Source: Blastopirellula marina (lineage in GTDB: Bacteria > Planctomycetota > Planctomycetia > Pirellulales > Pirellulaceae). Taken from it: a stretch of DNA of 64,000 nucleotides. Every line of letters begins with the position of its first letter. Within the stretch, counting starts at the first letter, position 1. This document shows positions 8,509-17,315 of this stretch, piece after piece. The position numbers and the translations under genes are program-made. The notes below the pieces were generated by a model that worked only from the letters and a program-made list of their open reading frames with translations, was not told the DNA's origin and did not search any database. Location: contig NZ_PUIA01000016.1 of NCBI RefSeq assembly GCF_002967715.1, forward strand, positions 620,001 through 684,000, read 5' to 3'.

Positions 8509-9477
8509 TTGGACCGTACCGTTGGACGACTCGCTTTGTTTCTCTTGGCACAGCTGATACTGGATCCTGGCTGGCTCTCGGCCGCTGCGTCCCTGTTGAT
8601 GGGCATCGCAGGGGTCGTGCTGTTGTGGCGTGGACGCACGGCACTCCGCGGGACGACACTCGTCCTGCCGTGGGCCTGGTCGCTGTTGGCCTGGGTCGTG
8701 CTTTGCGGCAGCGAGTGCGTGATCGGCGTGATGCACGCCCAGGAAGTTTCCGGAGGCGAAGACCAAATCCGCTACCTGGCCGCGATGACACTCTTCTGTC
8801 CGCAGCTTTCGCAGGTCGGCTCGAAACGCCCCCAGTGGATCACTTGGCAACTGGTCGTCGCGATCTTTCTGCTGGTGCTGTGGTTGCCGGTCTTTCAGGT
8901 CTGGGCGTTCAGCAGCATCGGGCATGTTGCCCCTGGCTGGATGGGCGGAATATTTCTCGCCGCGCTCATCCTCGCTGGCTTCCTGAACAACTTCCCGACC
9001 CGATTCAGCCCGACGGCGTTATGCCTGGTGATCGCCCAGATCAACATGACCTACACCTATCTGCCGATGGCCACCACCGAAGTCACCGTCAACGGAGCCC
9101 TGTTGGCGATGGCCCTGGGACTGATCGGAATTGGGTCGGCCATCCAAGGTGGTTTGGGGTGCCCCGAGAACCTCCGACCCGAGGACCGCGCCTGGATCGA
9201 TTTCCGCGACAGCTTCGGCGCGTTCTGGGCCGTTCGTGTGATGCTCCGTGTGAATGACTCAGCCGCGCGGTACGAGTGGGGACTGTGGCTGAGCTGGAAT
9301 GGTTTTCACCAGGTCGAAATCGTCGGCTCACATGCCGACTTCCGCGATGGGGTCCGCGAGGCTCTGATTACCTGCCTGAGAAAGCTGCTGGGAGATTTCG
9401 TCGACGACGCATGGCTCGACACGCGTCTGCCGCGATCCAACACGCGCAAGAAGGGATTCGAAGACTTAGAAGCCTAG
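8509..9477 (+). CDS. Polytopic membrane protein of unknown function
   Basis: A 322-residue protein with about six hydrophobic segments in the first 215 residues (LALFLLAQLILDPGWLSAAASLLMGIAG, LVLPWAWSLLAWVVLC, LVVAIFLLVLWLPVFQVWAF, GIFLAALILAGFLNNF, ALLAMALGLIGIGSAI and others). A soluble C-terminal part of about 100 residues follows (DSFGAFWAVRVMLRVND, WGLWLSWNGF). The start is TTG 8509; no ATG is in frame nearby. The family was not recognised. Confidence 0.72.
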   Translation: MDRTVGRLALFLLAQLILDPGWLSAAASLLMGIAGVVLLWRGRTALRGTTLVLPWAWSLLAWVVLCGSECVIGVMHAQEVSGGEDQIRYLAAMTLFCPQLSQVGSKRPQWITWQLVVAIFLLVLWLPVFQVWAFSSIGHVAPGWMGGIFLAALILAGFLNNFPTRFSPTALCLVIAQINMTYTYLPMATTEVTVNGALLAMALGLIGIGSAIQGGLGCPENLRPEDRAWIDFRDSFGAFWAVRVMLRVNDSAARYEWGLWLSWNGFHQVEIVGSHADFRDGVREALITCLRKLLGDFVDDAWLDTRLPRSNTRKKGFEDLEA

Positions 9478-9578
9478 TTCGCCACAGCACTTATTTCGGA
9501 AAGTACAAAACCAATCCGCAGCGTATTTCGTCTCGCTGGCAAGCCTTCTTCATTCCTCTTCGGCTCGGAGTAAAACCT

Positions 9579-10295
9579 ATGAATGGCGTAGCGATTGCCT
9601 TCTGCCTGATGCCCCTCTTGGCTCCTGAAGCGATCTTCCAGCAAGCGGCCAGTGTGCCTGCTCAAGGAGAACTCAAGGCCGGCCCTGTGCCAGAGAATCT
9701 AGCGGCTAACAAGCGGACAGCAAAGCCATCCAAGCATGCCGATCGCATTCTGAACATCAACTTCGGCAGTGCCCCAGTCAACTCTCCGCCGCGCGGCGTG
9801 ATTGGTGGCCCTGGCGATGTGTGGACGCTGGTCGATGTCCGCGAGACCGACAAACTGGCCCTGCCGATGGCCAATGGTAGGCCGACCGACGTCGTGCTGA
9901 AACTCTCTGAGAATGACGGCGAATGGGGAATACCTGGCCCGGCGGATGTCTACCACGCGTATCTATATCACAACTGCCGCTGCGTCGACTTGTCGGTCAC
10001 GCTGAGCTACTTGCCGGCTGGTATCTACGAAGCATACATCTTCGCCCATGGGGATGCCCCTGATCAGAATGCAGCCATCGAGATCCAATCCGGCGGAACC
10101 ACCTACACCGGTCAGAAGACTTTGAACGACGGCACCCATCGCTACCGTGACCGCGAGTACGAAGCAGGAAACCAGTATGTGAAGTATACGATCGAGGTAA
10201 AAAACGGCTCGCCGGTCGTCATCACCAGCAAACACGACGGCAGCACGCTATCGATGTTCAACGCCATTCAACTGAAGCGACTGCGTGTGAAGTAA
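9579..10295 (+). CDS. Secreted beta-sandwich (malectin/CBM-like) protein
   Basis: Start ATG 9579 has GGAG 8 bases upstream; the open frame runs further upstream, but that part overlaps the preceding gene. The 238-residue product begins with a signal-like segment (MNGVAIAFCLMPLLAPEAIF). After a linker comes a beta-rich domain (RILNINFGSAP, GDVWTLVDV, VDLSVTLSYLPAGIYEAYIFAHGDAPDQNAAIEIQ, FNAIQLKRL) of the kind seen in malectin-like or FecR C-terminal sugar-binding modules in planctomycetes. The binding role is inferred from fold resemblance only. Confidence 0.68.
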   Translation: MNGVAIAFCLMPLLAPEAIFQQAASVPAQGELKAGPVPENLAANKRTAKPSKHADRILNINFGSAPVNSPPRGVIGGPGDVWTLVDVRETDKLALPMANGRPTDVVLKLSENDGEWGIPGPADVYHAYLYHNCRCVDLSVTLSYLPAGIYEAYIFAHGDAPDQNAAIEIQSGGTTYTGQKTLNDGTHRYRDREYEAGNQYVKYTIEVKNGSPVVITSKHDGSTLSMFNAIQLKRLRVK

Positions 10296-10312
10296 GTAAG
10301 GCGTATCGCATC

Positions 10313-10444
10313 TTAGGAAATCTCTGCCTCCTCTTCTCGTTCGCGGGGGCTTTCCGACAGGTGATCCACGATGCGCCAGAGGTTTCGATTGCCCGTCTGG
10401 CCCAGCAAACTTCGGGGATAGCCTGCGTCTGTATGAGCAAGAGG
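10313..10444 (-). pseudogene. Remnant of a Na/Pi cotransporter C-terminus
   Basis: Forty-three codons open in frame between a TAA at 10447-10445 and a TAA at 10315-10313 encode a tail containing LWRIVDHLSESP followed by RERE and more Glu. The last residues of the intact Na/Pi cotransporter 2.2 kb to the right (12593-14179, same strand) read LWRIVDHLSESP followed by IERGE. No start codon or upstream domain is present, so this is a broken 3' end of a related gene. Codons outside the shared core differ, so it is a diverged copy, not a recent exact duplicate. Confidence 0.72.
10347..10378. repeat. 32-bp direct repeat, left copy
   Basis: Matches 12612-12643 at 31 of 32 positions in the same orientation (the only difference is C/G at 10367/12632). 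It begins GGGCTTTCCGACAGG and lies inside the cotransporter remnant. Similarity falls off on both sides. With its partner it brackets the TMTC-like gene. Confidence 0.85.
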
Positions 10445-10569
10445 TTAACGTTATGTTCACATTTGTGTATCTAAATAGCCACTGACTTTGCTTGTACCCC
10501 GCGCCCGTGTTAAATGATCGACGGAAATCGATCTATGTGGGTACATTTAATCAGGGCTAGCTGCCGGTC
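10445..10569. other. AT-rich leader of the TMTC-like gene
   Basis: About 125 bp between the remnant and the GTG at 10570. It is visibly richer in A/T than the rest of the window (for example GTTATGTTCACATTTGTG and the stretch from 10464 onward). It probably holds the promoter of the following gene. No further structure was recognised. Confidence 0.4.
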
Positions 10570-12579
10570 GTGGAAAAGCGTCTTCATCAGAAAAACATCG
10601 CAATCTACGTGATTGTTTTGGCAGTAACCGTCCTTTTTCTCGTATATCTGCCGGCCGTCAATGGCGATTTTATCTGGGACGATGACGATTACGTCGTCAA
10701 CAATGGAAACCTGCGAGACTGGCCAGGTCTGTTCCGGATTTGGGCAACACCGGGAGCGACCCCACAATATTATCCACTCGTGCATTCGATGTTCTGGGCG
10801 GAGTTTCAACTTTGGGGCATACGACCGATTGGCTTTCACGTTGTGAATGTGGTGCTGCACGGCTTGAATGCTTTTCTCTTATGGCGACTGCTTGTTTTTC
10901 TGAAGATTCCCGGCGCGTGGTTTTGCGCCTTGATTTTTGCCTTTCACCCAGCGCACGTTGAATCCGTTGCTTGGATCACAGAACGTAAGAACGTCTTGTC
11001 GGGGCTGTTCTATCTTCTTTCCGCACTGTGCTACCTGCGTTTTCTGGGTGATTCACTCGAAGATAAGTCTGCCTCGATTCCAATGGACCGCGCTCGTTGG
11101 AAATGGTACGTACTTGGTAGTTTCTGTTTTGTATGTGCACTACTTAGCAAAACAATCGCTTGCTCGCTTCCAGCGGCCATCCTGTTGGTTATCTGGTGGA
11201 AACAAGGAACTCTTCGGTGGAAGCATGTCGTTCCACTCATTCCATGGTTTATCGTAGGCCTTGGGTTCGGCTTGCTGACGGCTGCTGTTGAAAAGAAACA
11301 CGTTGGAGCAAGCGGCAATGAATTCGAGTGGAGTCTTGCCGAACGTTGCCTGATAGCGGGCAGGGCCGTTTGGCACTATTGCGCAACGCTTGTGTGGCCG
11401 GTTAACTTGTCCTTCTTTTATGCTAAGTGGGACATCAACGTCGATCATCTGTTGCCGTGGCTGTTTCCCTTGGCGGCGATCCTTTTTGTTCTCTTCTTTG
11501 TTTGGGCCGCAAAATACTGGGGCAGAGGTCCCCTGGTCGCTGTGCTGTTCTTTGGCGGAACGTTGCTACCGGCCTTGGGGTTCATCAACGTGTATCCCAT
11601 GCGATATTCATTCGTCGCAGACCACTTCATGTACCTGGCCAGCATCGGATTGATTGTCCTGGTAGGTTCCGGCCTTTTCGTTGCCATCCAAACAATGACG
11701 AGCAGGGGAACTACCGAAAAATATCGGCCCGCTTTTGGATATTCGATTGCCGTTGTGCTGCTTCTGGTTCTCGCCATTCAAGCTCACCGACAGGCCTATG
11801 CCTATCAGAGTCTGGAACACTTATGGCGCGACACATTGACAAAGAACCCCAGTTCCTTCATCGCCAGGGTTGGCCTGGCAAATTCACTGTATCAGAAGGG
11901 GAATCAAGACGAAGCGATTCACCAACTGAGAGAAGCCATCCGCCTGAAGCCAAATGATAACTACGAATCGTATCTCAGCCTGGCGAACTTATTGAACGAT
12001 GCTGGTCAATGGAATGAGGCGACTACCCAGTATCATCGAGTCATTGAACAGAATCCGTCATGTTCGTCGGCGTACTTTGGCCTGGCACAGATTGCCCAGA
12101 CGCGTGGCGAGACACAATCGGCCATACAGAACTACGAGAGAGCTCTTCAGCTGGCTGACGCAGAGACGGAAAGTGTCAGGAACTACTTTGCCGATTCCAA
12201 TCAACTCGATCAAATCCATACCGCACTTGGTGAACTGAAAGCACGACAAGGGAATTTGAAAATCGCCAAGATGCACCTGGATCAGGCGGTTAAATACAAT
12301 CCGCAGAACGCCAGGGCACAATACAATCTGGGAATCATCTGTGCCGCTCAGGCAAACCACCTCGAGGCGGTCGATGCTCTATCGAAGTCTCTGGTCATCG
12401 CTCCCGATTCGGCTGGTACCCATGTGCAGTTGGCGCGATCCTTGATTGCTCTGCGCCGAAATGACCAGGCGGTCAAGAATCTGGAGGAAGCAGTGCGTAT
12501 CGACCCTTCTCGTCAGGATGCCGTACAACTACTAAAGACCCTGAGGTCAGCCGCATCGCAGCCTCTTGAAAGTCCTTGA
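10570..12579 (+). CDS. TMTC/DUF1736-like GT-C membrane glycosyltransferase with C-terminal TPRs
   Basis: A 669-residue protein. The N-terminal ~415 residues hold about ten membrane spans. The first outer loop has an acidic cluster (GDFIWDDDDYVV) like the catalytic DD of GT-C enzymes, and FHPAHVESVAWITERKNVLS is the signature of the DUF1736/TMTC group, O-mannosyltransferase-like proteins with TPRs. Residues ~430-660 are five or six TPRs (NPSSFIARVGLANSLYQKGNQDEAIHQLREAI and repeats). The start is GTG 10570. Base and codon use look less G/C-biased than the neighbours, and the gene is bracketed by 32-bp direct repeats, which suggests acquisition. The acceptor is unknown. Confidence 0.88.
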   Translation: MEKRLHQKNIAIYVIVLAVTVLFLVYLPAVNGDFIWDDDDYVVNNGNLRDWPGLFRIWATPGATPQYYPLVHSMFWAEFQLWGIRPIGFHVVNVVLHGLNAFLLWRLLVFLKIPGAWFCALIFAFHPAHVESVAWITERKNVLSGLFYLLSALCYLRFLGDSLEDKSASIPMDRARWKWYVLGSFCFVCALLSKTIACSLPAAILLVIWWKQGTLRWKHVVPLIPWFIVGLGFGLLTAAVEKKHVGASGNEFEWSLAERCLIAGRAVWHYCATLVWPVNLSFFYAKWDINVDHLLPWLFPLAAILFVLFFVWAAKYWGRGPLVAVLFFGGTLLPALGFINVYPMRYSFVADHFMYLASIGLIVLVGSGLFVAIQTMTSRGTTEKYRPAFGYSIAVVLLLVLAIQAHRQAYAYQSLEHLWRDTLTKNPSSFIARVGLANSLYQKGNQDEAIHQLREAIRLKPNDNYESYLSLANLLNDAGQWNEATTQYHRVIEQNPSCSSAYFGLAQIAQTRGETQSAIQNYERALQLADAETESVRNYFADSNQLDQIHTALGELKARQGNLKIAKMHLDQAVKYNPQNARAQYNLGIICAAQANHLEAVDALSKSLVIAPDSAGTHVQLARSLIALRRNDQAVKNLEEAVRIDPSRQDAVQLLKTLRSAASQPLESP

Positions 12580-12592
12580 CCAACGCTGGCGG

Positions 12593-14179
12593 TCACTCGC
12601 CCCGTTCAATCGGGCTTTCCGACAGGTGATCGACGATGCGCCATAGATGATAACCCTGACGGCGGATCCAGCGTGCCGAGTCGGTTCGCTGCAGTGCCGT
12701 TTGGGACGAGAGTTCACCAGCGGCTGTATGCTGCAGGATCTCGATACGATACCCGCGCATATCCGCTTTCAGATCTTGATTTAACTGCTGCGCGGCGGAG
12801 GTGACTTCAGCGGAATAAGGCAGCTCTGCCTGTAAAACCTGATCGATCAGGGTTGCCAGCAGATCGGCCATCGTTTCCAGCGACTGGTCATCCCGAATTC
12901 GCGAAATCCGCGGTGCCTCGTCCAGGCGGTGACGGATACGATAGAGATGATCGATCACGTGAATCGTTTGTGCCAAATGCCCCAGCGAAGGGGCTTGCTC
13001 AGGCTGGATGCGTAGCCGGTCCAAAAATTCTCGCGTCTTCGCCAGGGCATCGTCCACATCCGCAAGCTCGCTGGCACTCGGGGATGCGTCTGGCTGGTCG
13101 ATTACCTGGCTCAGTTCCCCCAGCAAGGTTTGCAATACGTCGTAATTCGTTGCCTGAACGGCTTGCAACGCAAGATCCGGCGTGACGAGCAAGCTAAGAT
13201 CGAGGCGTTTTGCCAATGGGTTACCACGTTCTGGGAACATCCACTCCAGCAACTGCACGAACTTCCCGGTCAATGGCAGGAACAGGATCACTCCTAACAC
13301 GTTGAAGAACGTGTGAAAGCTAGTCAGGGCCAGTTCCGGCTCGGCAGTCTCGAACTCTGGCACAAGCTCTCGCATGGCCCAGAAGTAAGGCGTCAACAGG
13401 AAGAAGGCGACCAGGCCGGTGATCACGTTGAAAATCACATGGGCGAACCCCGTTCGGCGTGCCTGAACGTTCCCTCCGATCGTGGCCACGATGGCCGTTG
13501 CCGTGGTACCGATATTCATTCCAATCACCATGGCGGCGGCCTGATGCAGCGTCATTGCATCGGCATGCACGGCCGCCAGCGCCGTCGCCACACCGGCGCT
13601 GGAAGACTGCGTGATGACCGTGATGATGACTCCCAGCAGAACCAACAACACCCGTCCCCATAGCGTGTCACTGGGAAAACTGTCTGGCGTGACAACCCCC
13701 TGAAACGCGCTCATGCCATCTTGCAGGGCCGAAATGCCCACGAAGATCAGCCCGAAACCTGCCAGCGACGTCCCCATCCAGCGAAGTTTTCCCTGCGCCA
13801 GCAGCCGGATCAAGGCTCCCAGCAGCACCAGCGGCAGCATGATCTCGCCAATCTTCCATTTGAACCCGATCAGGGCCACCATCCAGCCGGTGATCGTCGT
13901 GCCAATGTTCGCCCCGAAGATCACTCCCAGGGCCTGGGCAAAGGTCAGTAGGCCCACATGCACCAGGCCAACCGCAGCGACGGTCGTGGCGCTGGACGAT
14001 TGAATAATCGCCGTCGTGATCGCCCCGGTGAAAACGCCTGAGATGGGGCTGTTGGTCGAACGCGCCAAGATCTGCCGCAGGCGATCATCGGCCAACGACT
14101 TGAGCCCCTCGGTCATGAGCGACATGCCGAGCAAAAAGAGTCCAAGGCCGCCAACGGCTTGTAAGATTTCAGGTCCCAT
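12593..14179 (-). CDS. Na+/phosphate cotransporter family protein with PhoU-like C-terminal domain
   Basis: A 528-residue protein. Two inverted-topology Na/Pi cotransport repeats each carry the QSSSA motif (TTAIIQSSSATTVAAVGL near residue 60, ITVITQSSSAGVATALAA near 200) plus GANIGTT and GMNIGTT. From about residue 335 a helical PhoU-like cytoplasmic domain follows (LEWMFPERGNPLAKRL onward). The start is ATG 14179. The family (NptA/YjbB-like) moves phosphate with sodium. The 3' end contains the right copy of the 32-bp direct repeat and its last codons resemble the remnant at 10313-10444. Confidence 0.93.
   Translation of the reverse strand: MGPEILQAVGGLGLFLLGMSLMTEGLKSLADDRLRQILARSTNSPISGVFTGAITTAIIQSSSATTVAAVGLVHVGLLTFAQALGVIFGANIGTTITGWMVALIGFKWKIGEIMLPLVLLGALIRLLAQGKLRWMGTSLAGFGLIFVGISALQDGMSAFQGVVTPDSFPSDTLWGRVLLVLLGVIITVITQSSSAGVATALAAVHADAMTLHQAAAMVIGMNIGTTATAIVATIGGNVQARRTGFAHVIFNVITGLVAFFLLTPYFWAMRELVPEFETAEPELALTSFHTFFNVLGVILFLPLTGKFVQLLEWMFPERGNPLAKRLDLSLLVTPDLALQAVQATNYDVLQTLLGELSQVIDQPDASPSASELADVDDALAKTREFLDRLRIQPEQAPSLGHLAQTIHVIDHLYRIRHRLDEAPRISRIRDDQSLETMADLLATLIDQVLQAELPYSAEVTSAAQQLNQDLKADMRGYRIEILQHTAAGELSSQTALQRTDSARWIRRQGYHLWRIVDHLSESPIERGE
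12612..12643. repeat. 32-bp direct repeat, right copy
   Basis: Lies in the last codons of the Na/Pi cotransporter gene and encodes (minus strand) WRIVDHLSESP. It matches 10347-10378 at 31 of 32 bases. The distance between the copies is 2265 bp, almost entirely filled by the TMTC-like gene. Confidence 0.85.
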
Positions 14180-14475
14180 GGTGCTATTGTCGTTCGAGAC
14201 GTAACCCGTTGCGAGACTTATTCCTCAGTCACCCTTGTTTAAGAATCGACCATCCACGAATCGATCATGACCCGGACATGGCACCCAAAATTGGGGCCAA
14301 TCCAATTTCTCCCCCAAACTCGCATGCACTTCGGTTGCCAAGATGCTCATTCGAATCGATACTTGGATGTGCAAATACCGTGAATCCATCTTCGTTCTCG
14401 GTAAGTAGTTATGAAGAGCACCGAGGGTCGTCCCCTCGTGATTGACCTCACTGACGCCCCCACGTTGAGACATTG

Positions 14476-16059
14476 ATGACCCAGCAGAAGAAAAACGGCG
14501 GTGAACCCGCCCCGGAACTCGACCTGGCAGGGCGGTCTGTGGGGGACTACCGTATTTTGCGTCGACTTGGCCGGGGGGCGATGGCCGAGGTCTTTCTGGC
14601 TGAACAGCAGAGCCTGAAGCGAAATGTGGCCGTCAAAATTCTGATGCCGGAACTGGCCAAAGACCAGGCCTACGTCCGTCGCTTTCATCGCGAAGCCCAG
14701 GCCGCCGCGGCCCTGACCCACGCCAACATCGTGCAGATCTACGAAGTGGGCAACTCGGAGGGGATCCATTTCATCGCTCAGGAATACGTTCCGGGGCAAA
14801 ACCTGAAACAACTACTCAACAAGCAGGGCACGCTCGAAGTGAAGCTGGTCGGGGCCATTCTCCGCCAGGTCGGTGCGGCACTCTACAAAGCGGCAGAGCA
14901 GGGGATCGTCCACCGTGATATCAAGCCAGAGAATATCCTGATCACGGCAACCGGCGAAGTGAAAGTGGCCGACTTCGGCCTGGCCCGCGTGATTGCCCCC
15001 GGTGCCGACGGGATGAACCTGACCCAGGTCGGCATCACCATGGGCACACCCCTGTACATGAGCCCCGAACAGGCCGAAGGCAAATCGCTCGATCAACGCA
15101 GCGACATCTATTCGCTGGGCGTGACCTGTTATCAACTGCTTGCCGGGCGACCTCCCTTTGAAGGAGACAACCCGCTAACGGTCGCCGTGAAGCACTTGAA
15201 CACCGAGCCCGAGCGGCTGGAAAAGGTACGCGGCGGCGTTCCACCGGCAATGGCCCGGGTGATCCACAAGATGCTGGCCAAGAAGCCGGAAGACCGCTTT
15301 CAAAGTGCCTCGGAACTGCTGCGTGAACTGCGCGAAGTGCAAAAGTCGCTCGGCAGCGATGCGTTCGGCAGCGATCCTTCCGACTGGTCGATCGCCGAAC
15401 TGGCTTCTCTGTCCGAGATTCGCAGCGGCGGACTGCAAGAGCTTTCCGACGTGATGAAGACATCCGCCGTCACCGTTTACCGCCGTCCTTCGTGGGGCAA
15501 GCGGATCGTGATGATCGGTGGCCTGGGGCTGGTCTGTTTGATCGTCGGCGGGGCCTTGGCACTCGCATCCAAGCAGACCAACCTGCTCGATATTCCGCCG
15601 GAACAACAGGCCGAACTGCTGCCTAAGCTGGGACGAACGGCGCAAGAGCAATTCGACTTTGCGATGTTCAAAAACAAGAACCTCGGGCAAGATCAGCATC
15701 CCGAATTCTTCGCCAGCGTCTACCGCAACTTTCCCTTGGATCAAAGCGAAGAGAACCGTGTCTGGGGGCTCAAAGCGATGAAGCAGGAAGCCGTGCTGCT
15801 GATGAACCGGGGACGCAATGCCGAAGCGCTACGTGTCTTTGATCGCATGGCCCAGCAGCAGGCAATCTACGTCGAAGCGAAAGCGTTTGGCTTCGCCGGC
15901 AAGGCAATCTGTCTGAAGCAGATGAACCGAATCCCAGAAGCGGAACAGGCCGCCGCGGATGCCTCACGCACCGAGTACCTGAACGCTCTCCGCGAAGCCG
16001 ACCCAGAGTTCGCTGCCATGTTCGAGGCCATTCGCGGCCAATTGACCGGGCAGACTTAG
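14476..16059 (+). CDS. Hanks-type Ser/Thr protein kinase with one membrane segment
   Basis: A 527-residue protein from ATG 14476 (a TTG one codon earlier is possible). The kinase domain spans about 24-290: Gly loop GRGAMAEV, catalytic Lys in VAVKIL (about 54), HRDIKPEN (146-153), DFG (166-168) and SPEQ in the activation segment. All key residues are present, so it should be active. A membrane span lies at about 340-360 (IVMIGGLGLVCLIVGGALALA), followed by a helical, TPR-like outer domain of 160 residues with AEALRVFDRMAQQQAIYVEAKAFGFAGKA. It converges with the peptidase gene, overlapping by 4 bp. Confidence 0.95.
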   Translation: MTQQKKNGGEPAPELDLAGRSVGDYRILRRLGRGAMAEVFLAEQQSLKRNVAVKILMPELAKDQAYVRRFHREAQAAAALTHANIVQIYEVGNSEGIHFIAQEYVPGQNLKQLLNKQGTLEVKLVGAILRQVGAALYKAAEQGIVHRDIKPENILITATGEVKVADFGLARVIAPGADGMNLTQVGITMGTPLYMSPEQAEGKSLDQRSDIYSLGVTCYQLLAGRPPFEGDNPLTVAVKHLNTEPERLEKVRGGVPPAMARVIHKMLAKKPEDRFQSASELLRELREVQKSLGSDAFGSDPSDWSIAELASLSEIRSGGLQELSDVMKTSAVTVYRRPSWGKRIVMIGGLGLVCLIVGGALALASKQTNLLDIPPEQQAELLPKLGRTAQEQFDFAMFKNKNLGQDQHPEFFASVYRNFPLDQSEENRVWGLKAMKQEAVLLMNRGRNAEALRVFDRMAQQQAIYVEAKAFGFAGKAICLKQMNRIPEAEQAAADASRTEYLNALREADPEFAAMFEAIRGQLTGQT

Positions 16060-17117
16060 TCGTCCAGGGCCACTTCGCACAGAACGTCGAGCATCGCTTC
16101 GATCGATGCCAATGCGGCAGACTCTTCTGGCGTGTGATAGCCGGTCGTCGGAACCTGAAGCGTGGCTCCTTGGATCGCTCCTTCCGAAGCCAGCACGACG
16201 CGTCCCAGTTCGGTGCTGCCTAGCGAAGTAGGAGACTTCCCTTCCGCCACGCGCACTTCATTCTGCCGGGCGATGTATTCGTCTTTGAACAGATAGCGAA
16301 TGCCGTACTTGTTGCAGGCCGCTTCCAGCTTGTCGACCACGGTTGGGTTGAACACCGCGTTGGCGTCGCGTCTTCGCAGCACAACCTGCTGCGCGTCGGC
16401 CGTGGCGATATCGGGGAAGGGGCTCGTATCGAGCACCAAGAGGTCTTGCGTTTCGATACCACAGCGGCGGAACCATTCCAGCAGAAAACGCCAACTGCGG
16501 CCTGCTTCTTCCTGGGCCGTGAAGAGAACCGTTCCCTGAAAGCCGTGACGGAACAGGTAGACCAGCATGGCCGTGGTCAGCACGTTATCGAGCTGGGCCG
16601 ATACGCGGCTGTAGTTCACCGTCAGACGATCTTGATAGGCGACCGGCGTGCCAGGCAGCACGTGGTCGAGCCCTTCCACTTCGAACACCAGGTTCCCGCG
16701 ACGCTCGCACAGATACGAACGCTTGATGGTTCCCTTGCCCAGGTAGGTACCGCTCCAAGGGACGTAGGCCTGAACGAATCGTTCGTGGAACCGCTCGGCG
16801 ATGGTCTGAAATGTTTGTTCCGAGACCGAGTCCCCCAACAGGTCGCCCCGGTTGCGGGCCACGAAGGCCGCGTATTGGAACTCGTTCGGACCGGTACAGA
16901 TCAAGCCGTGCCGATCGACGTGGGCCGAGATATGCATGTGGTCAGGCCGCGAACCGCTGGCCACCAACAACCCCTCGTACAAGGTGACCTTGGCGTGGGT
17001 CTCTTCCAGCTCTCGCTGGAGATAGCGGAAGAAAGCATGCTCGGAGCCAACCACCGAGGGATGACGTACAAGCTGTTTCAGGATATCGAGGAAATCGTCG
17101 AGGTCGGACTTGGTCAC
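16056..17117 (-). CDS. M42-like metallopeptidase / aminopeptidase
   Basis: A 353-residue protein that keeps the metal-binding pattern of M42/M20-M28 clan peptidases: HVD (His66, Asp68), QLDN (Asp177), QEE (Glu203, Glu204), LDTSPFPD and a C-terminal TGYHTPEE (His near 334). M42 enzymes form large tetrahedral aminopeptidases in the cytoplasm. No signal peptide is present. The start is GTG 17117. The last bases overlap the end of the convergent kinase gene. Substrate preference cannot be told from the sequence. Confidence 0.85.
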   Translation of the reverse strand: MTKSDLDDFLDILKQLVRHPSVVGSEHAFFRYLQRELEETHAKVTLYEGLLVASGSRPDHMHISAHVDRHGLICTGPNEFQYAAFVARNRGDLLGDSVSEQTFQTIAERFHERFVQAYVPWSGTYLGKGTIKRSYLCERRGNLVFEVEGLDHVLPGTPVAYQDRLTVNYSRVSAQLDNVLTTAMLVYLFRHGFQGTVLFTAQEEAGRSWRFLLEWFRRCGIETQDLLVLDTSPFPDIATADAQQVVLRRRDANAVFNPTVVDKLEAACNKYGIRYLFKDEYIARQNEVRVAEGKSPTSLGSTELGRVVLASEGAIQGATLQVPTTGYHTPEESAALASIEAMLDVLCEVALDD

Positions 17118-17315
17118 GGCATGACTTCATCAAGCAAGTCGAATCAATCAAAGGGGGAATCTCCTCGCTTAGTGTAGTTACTTTCTCTGCCAAAATGGAA
17201 GAGGAAGGCCCCAAACTGATCACCTCGAATGCCCACGGGGGGATTTTTCTTTGCCCTTTGTGCAGAACGTGAGGATAATGGAATCGGTGAATTCTTTTTT
17301 CCCGGAGATGTCGCA

